A DNA stretch of 34,352 nucleotides, taken from contig JAURZV010000087.1 of assembly GCA_030653175.1 (NCBI GenBank), positions 1 to 34,352 of the forward strand. The letters run 5' to 3'. Positions within the stretch are counted from its first letter, which is position 1. Each line of letters begins with the position of its first letter. This stretch comes from Methylobacter sp. Its GTDB lineage: Bacteria > Pseudomonadota > Gammaproteobacteria > Methylococcales > Methylomonadaceae. Shown here piece by piece: positions 30,617 to 34,352 of the stretch. A program made the translations under genes and the position numbers. The notes below the pieces were generated by a model. That model was not told where the DNA came from. It did not search any database and was given only the letters and a program-made list of their open reading frames with translations.

Positions 30617-30660
30617 ATGCAACTTTAAATTTAGGTCTTTGCAAAACGCGCGAGAATACT

Positions 30661-30936
30661 ATGAATTTATCAAAAAACATTAAACCGATCAGCTATCTCA
30701 AGGCTAATGCTGCGCAGGTCGCTTTGGAATTAAAAGCTTCCGGGCTAGCGATGGTCATTACTCAAAACGGCGAAGCCACGATGGTTGTCCAGTCCGCTGC
30801 CGAGTACGAACGGCTGCAAGAAACCTTGGCGTTGTTAAAAATGCTGGCGCAAAGCCAGCAAGCGGTCAGTTTAGGGAAAACCGTCCCCAGTGCGGATGCC
30901 TTTAGCCAATTGCGTGCGCGGCGCGGGTTAGCATGA
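30661..30936 (+). CDS. Phd/YefM-type antitoxin, apparently without an intact toxin
   Basis: 91 aa from ATG 30661. A longer frame from 30550 reads through casE tail copy B in another phase and is not real. The Phd/YefM fold is clear: ISYLKANAAQVALELKASGLAMVITQNGEATMVVQSAAEYERLQETLALLKMLAQSQ. The C-terminal 30 residues would bind the toxin. The stop overlaps an ATG (ATGATGA at 30933), where a RelE/ParE-type toxin normally begins. Only an 18-codon frame remains there. Confidence 0.88.
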   Translation: MNLSKNIKPISYLKANAAQVALELKASGLAMVITQNGEATMVVQSAAEYERLQETLALLKMLAQSQQAVSLGKTVPSADAFSQLRARRGLA

Positions 30937-30989
30937 TGATAGAGGTTTTGCCTCATTCCCACGTCGGTGCGTCAACAGTGTTAACTTAA
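30933..30989 (+). pseudogene. Possible truncated toxin start after the Phd antitoxin
   Basis: An 18-codon frame (MMIEVLPHSHVGASTVLT) starting in the phd stop, exactly where a partner toxin would begin, and ending in the stop that touches casE tail copy C. It is too short to assign to a family; the truncation is inferred from position. Confidence 0.35.
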
Positions 30990-31034
30990 GTGTTTTGAAC
31001 ACCAAAGCCTTCGGCTGTGGACTGTTATCGTTGA
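30988..31034 (+). pseudogene. casE 3'-end copy C
   Basis: Reads NTKAFGCGLLSLIWI and stop (TGA 31043-31045). The KAFGCGLLSL core is the Cas6e Gly-rich tail. It precedes the VapBC pair. It shares its upstream bases (TTTTGAACACC) with copy A. Confidence 0.8.
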
Positions 31035-31056
31035 TCTGGATTTGATGTTATATTGC

Positions 31057-31072
31057 GTATGACAAGTCATAC
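31057..31072. promoter_or_regulatory. Palindromic operator upstream of vapB
   Basis: GTATGAC-AA-GTCATAC, a perfect inverted repeat 13 bases before the vapB ATG, next to a TATATT -10-like box at 31049-31054. This is a typical autoregulation site of a ribbon-helix-helix antitoxin, so the pair likely has its own promoter inside the cas operon. Confidence 0.6.
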
Positions 31073-31085
31073 AAAAGGTGATGTT

Positions 31086-31352
31086 ATGAGAATTAATGCA
31101 CGGCTCGATGAGCATAGCGAAAAAAATTTAGAATTTATTAAACAGGTTACCGGCGAAAACGTTACCCAGATTATTAAAGATTTACTGGAAGAACGTGCCA
31201 GACAATTAAGACAAAAGGATAAACCGGGAAGCAAGTTAAAGGCACTGCTTGAAAGCGATTTTGTGGGCTGTGCCGAAGGACCGGAAGATTTGTCTGCCAA
31301 CTATAAAGATTATCTGTATCAGGAATTAAAGGAAAAACATGGTCTTGATTGA
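31086..31352 (+). CDS. vapB: VapB-like ribbon-helix-helix antitoxin
   Basis: 88 aa from ATG 31086, chosen because AAGGTG lies 6 bases upstream; in-frame ATG 31059 falls in the operator. The N-terminal MRINARLDEHSEKNLEFIKQVTGENVTQIIKDLLEERARQ is a CopG-type ribbon-helix-helix. The C-terminal 40 residues are the toxin-binding tail (ESDFVGCAEGPEDLSANYKDYLYQELKEKHG). Its end overlaps the vapC start by 14 bases. Confidence 0.87.
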   Translation: MRINARLDEHSEKNLEFIKQVTGENVTQIIKDLLEERARQLRQKDKPGSKLKALLESDFVGCAEGPEDLSANYKDYLYQELKEKHGLD

Positions 31353-31758
31353 TACAGGATATTGGTGTGCTTTGGCTAATCCCAAAGATAAATACTATCA
31401 GCAGGCAATCAGTGTGGGTAAATCCCTTATAGAAGACCCGATTACCACTTGGCCGGTGATTACAGAAACATGCCATCTGCTACAAAGGGAGCTGGGGGCT
31501 ATTGCCGCGAGCAATTTTATTAAAATGCTGCAAGATAATGAGATTGCTGTTTTTGCCATCGAAACCCTGCATTTACCCCTGATTCAACGGTTAATGCACA
31601 AATACGCCGATCTCCCGATGGACTTGGCCGATGCCTCATTAGTCATTCTGGCCGAAGAGTTAGGCCATGGGTGCATACTCTCAACCGATCAACGTGACTT
31701 CAAAACCTATCGCTGGAAAAATCATAAGCCATTTCAAAATCTCTTATTGCCGGAATAG
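31339..31758 (+). CDS. vapC: VapC-like PIN-domain ribonuclease toxin
   Basis: 139 aa, a full PIN domain with the acidic set intact: Asp5 (VLIDTGYW), Glu43 (VITETCHLL), Asp95/Asp98 (MDLADASLV) and Asp117 (STDQRDF). PIN toxins cleave tRNA or rRNA. It is coupled to vapB and ends two bases before the cas1 frame opens. It is the only complete toxin-antitoxin pair between casE and cas1. Confidence 0.9.
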   Translation: MVLIDTGYWCALANPKDKYYQQAISVGKSLIEDPITTWPVITETCHLLQRELGAIAASNFIKMLQDNEIAVFAIETLHLPLIQRLMHKYADLPMDLADASLVILAEELGHGCILSTDQRDFKTYRWKNHKPFQNLLLPE

Positions 31759-31760
31759 CC

Positions 31761-32958
<1,198 letters not shown>

Positions 32959-33043
32959 CAATTTAATGGTAAAAAACGGCTGTTTTTTCGGTGGAAAAGC
33001 CGGAGTGGTTATTTCGTTTTATTAACAATATGTTATGATTAGT
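32959..33043 (+). promoter_or_regulatory. CRISPR leader
   Basis: 85 bases of A/T-rich DNA between cas2 and the first repeat, ending ...AACAATATGTTATGATTAGT. It is expected to contain the array promoter and a site for bending protein IHF. I see no exact IHF consensus. Confidence 0.7.
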
Positions 33044-34352
33044 CTGTTCCCCACGTCCGTGGGGATGAACCGAAAAAATGGGGCTAATCAAGGCAATAAT
33101 TTATCTGTTCCCCACGTCCGTGGGGATGAACCGCACTGGCATAGGAACAAATAATATTCCGGCCACTGTTCCCCACGTCCGTGGGGATGAACCGCCAAGC
33201 GGGGGCGGCTCAAAATTTAACGGCAACTGTTCCCCACGTCCGTGGGGATGAACCGCCTCGCATCTAACGCAATTGCAATCAGTGATGCTGTTCCCCACGT
33301 CCGTGGGGATGAACCGCAACGCGTTTGTTTCAGACAGTGATGGTGGCACTGTTCCCCACGTCCGTGGGGATGAACCAGGTATGATTATTTTGCAATAAAC
33401 TGGTTATTACTGTTCCCCACGTCCGTGGGGATGAACCGGCGTTTGTTTTCGGCTGTCTTTGCGCTATCTTCTGTTCCCCACGTCCGTGGGGATGAACCGT
33501 TATCGAGCAATACGTTCGAGAATTCGAGCCCTGTTCCCCACGTCCGTGGGGATGAACCGCGGAGCAATTGCTTGGCGTGTATGTCGCTCAACTGTTCCCC
33601 ACGTCCGTGGGGATGAACCGCAAGTCAGTCTGGCTGGCTGGCTGGCTATTATCTGTTCCCCACGTCCGTGGGGATGAACCGTGAAACCGGAACCCGCCGC
33701 TGAAAAAATCAAACTGTGCCCCCCGTCCGTGGGGAAGAACCGGAACCGTAGCAGCCGACAACCGGGCAAGAAGCCCTGTTCCCCACGTCCGTGGGGATGA
33801 ACCGACTTGCCGATCCATGCTCGGTATCAATGACGGCTGTTCCCCACGTCCGTGGGGATGAACCGCCTGACCTGTAGCTGGGTTATTTCAAGAAGATCTG
33901 TTCCCCACGTCCGTGGGGATGAACCGCAAATGCATGAAGGTTTTGAAGGGTGCTGGTACTGTTCCCCACGTCCGTGGGGATGAACCTTTACATTGCCGTG
34001 GATAACGGTTGTGTCCAGCCTGTTCCCCACGTCCGTGGGGATGAACCGACCGGATGGAAATTTACAGCAAGGCCACGCAGCTGTTCCCCACGTCCGTGGG
34101 GATGAACCGTAAAAACCAGTGGAGCAGCAGGAGAGGTAACACTGTTCCCCACGTCCGTGGGGATGAACCGCACTTGAGGACTTTGACTCATTTGACCTTA
34201 GCCTGTTCCCCACGTCCGTGGGGATGAACCGAGAGGCTGAGGCTAGGTTACTGATTGATGCGTCTGTTCCCCACGTCCGTGGGGATGAACCGCGGAACCT
34301 AAACGGCGCATCGTCTGCGGTCAGCTGTTCCCCACGTCCGTGGGGATGAACC
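33044..34352 (+). CRISPR. Type I-E CRISPR array, at least 22 repeats and 21 spacers, continuing past the window
   Basis: 29-nt repeats begin CTGTTCCCCACG and end GGGGATGAACCG, with a 7-bp stem CCCCACG/CGTGGGG that Cas6e would cleave below. Repeat starts: 33044, 33105, 33166, 33227, 33288, 33349, 33410, 33471, 33531, 33592, 33653, 33714, 33776, 33837, 33898, 33959, 34020, 34081, 34142, 34203, 34264, 34325. The last is cut one base short by the window end. Spacers are 32 nt except one of 31 (after 33471) and one of 33 (after 33714). Repeat 12 (33714-33742) has three changes. Repeats 6 and 16 end in A and T instead of G. The leader-proximal end is next to cas2, so newest spacers are at the left. 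Confidence 0.98.

Noticed and set aside
30550-30660. N-terminal extension of the Phd antitoxin (MSLRHRPRQSLRLW...)
   Set aside because: This is the casE tail copy B read in a wrong frame; the Phd domain begins at ATG 30661.
33621-33652. Spacer 10 with TGGCTGGCTGGCTGG compared with the phage GGCTGGTT repeats
   Set aside because: Only short shared GGCTGG units. No continuous match, so not evidence of self-targeting. I did not exhaustively compare all spacers with the window.
33101-34213. Several open frames across the array (repeating SSPRTWGT / RFIPTDVGN / HPHGRGEQ)
   Set aside because: They are translations of the CRISPR repeats in various frames, not proteins.

Overview
The window looks like chromosomal DNA of a gammaproteobacterium. 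The order tolA-tolB-pal-cpoB-queE-queC-tRNA-Lys is the one known from Pseudomonas and relatives, and the Cas proteins resemble the E. coli type I-E set. The small AT/GC-mixed repeats could suit a methanotroph-like (Methylococcales) genome, but that is a guess.

Layout. (1) 1-5006, + strand: cell-envelope Tol-Pal genes (3' end of tolA, then tolB, pal, cpoB) followed by two queuosine/7-deazaguanine genes (queE, queC). (2) 5057-5132: tRNA-Lys with its own promoter and terminator. (3) 5088-17220: an integrated filamentous phage (inovirus), about 12 kb, bounded by a 101-bp perfect direct repeat (attL/attR) that starts in the tRNA anticodon loop. Its minus-strand genes run from a small regulatory block (15037-13857) through zinc-ribbon, probable ssDNA-binding, coat (pVIII-like), adsorption (pIII/TspB-like), pVI-like and Zot/pI assembly genes to a replication initiator and a tyrosine integrase. 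Two highly structured noncoding regions (7847-8307 and 13411-13858) are the best candidates for replication/packaging origins. Between repressor and attR lie plus-strand cargo genes: a membrane-anchored Mrr-type nuclease and a HicAB toxin-antitoxin pair. Beyond attR is the decayed 3' end of a second, related integrase, so the site has been used at least twice. (4) 17631-19810, - strand: telA and xpaC-like genes and a small unlisted 50-aa gene. (5) 19811-20726: noncoding, with a perfect 28-bp palindrome and a 170-bp MITE-like element flanked by 8-bp target duplications. (6) 20727 to the end, + strand: a WYL-type regulator, a complete type I-E CRISPR-Cas operon (cas3, casA, casB, casC, casD, casE, cas1, cas2), a leader and an array of at least 22 repeats that runs off the window.

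The most unusual part is the cas operon. It is interrupted, in the same orientation, by toxin-antitoxin type genes: hicBA between cas3 and casA, and DUF2442, Phd/YefM and a complete VapBC pair between casE and cas1. Each of the three cassettes between casE and cas1 is preceded by a short degenerate copy of the 3' end of casE (the Gly-rich KAFGCGLLSL tail), giving four casE tails in under 900 bp. This suggests repeated capture of antitoxin/toxin cassettes at the casE 3' end, possibly making the CRISPR-Cas locus addictive. Mechanism and function are inference; the repeated tails and gene order are directly visible.
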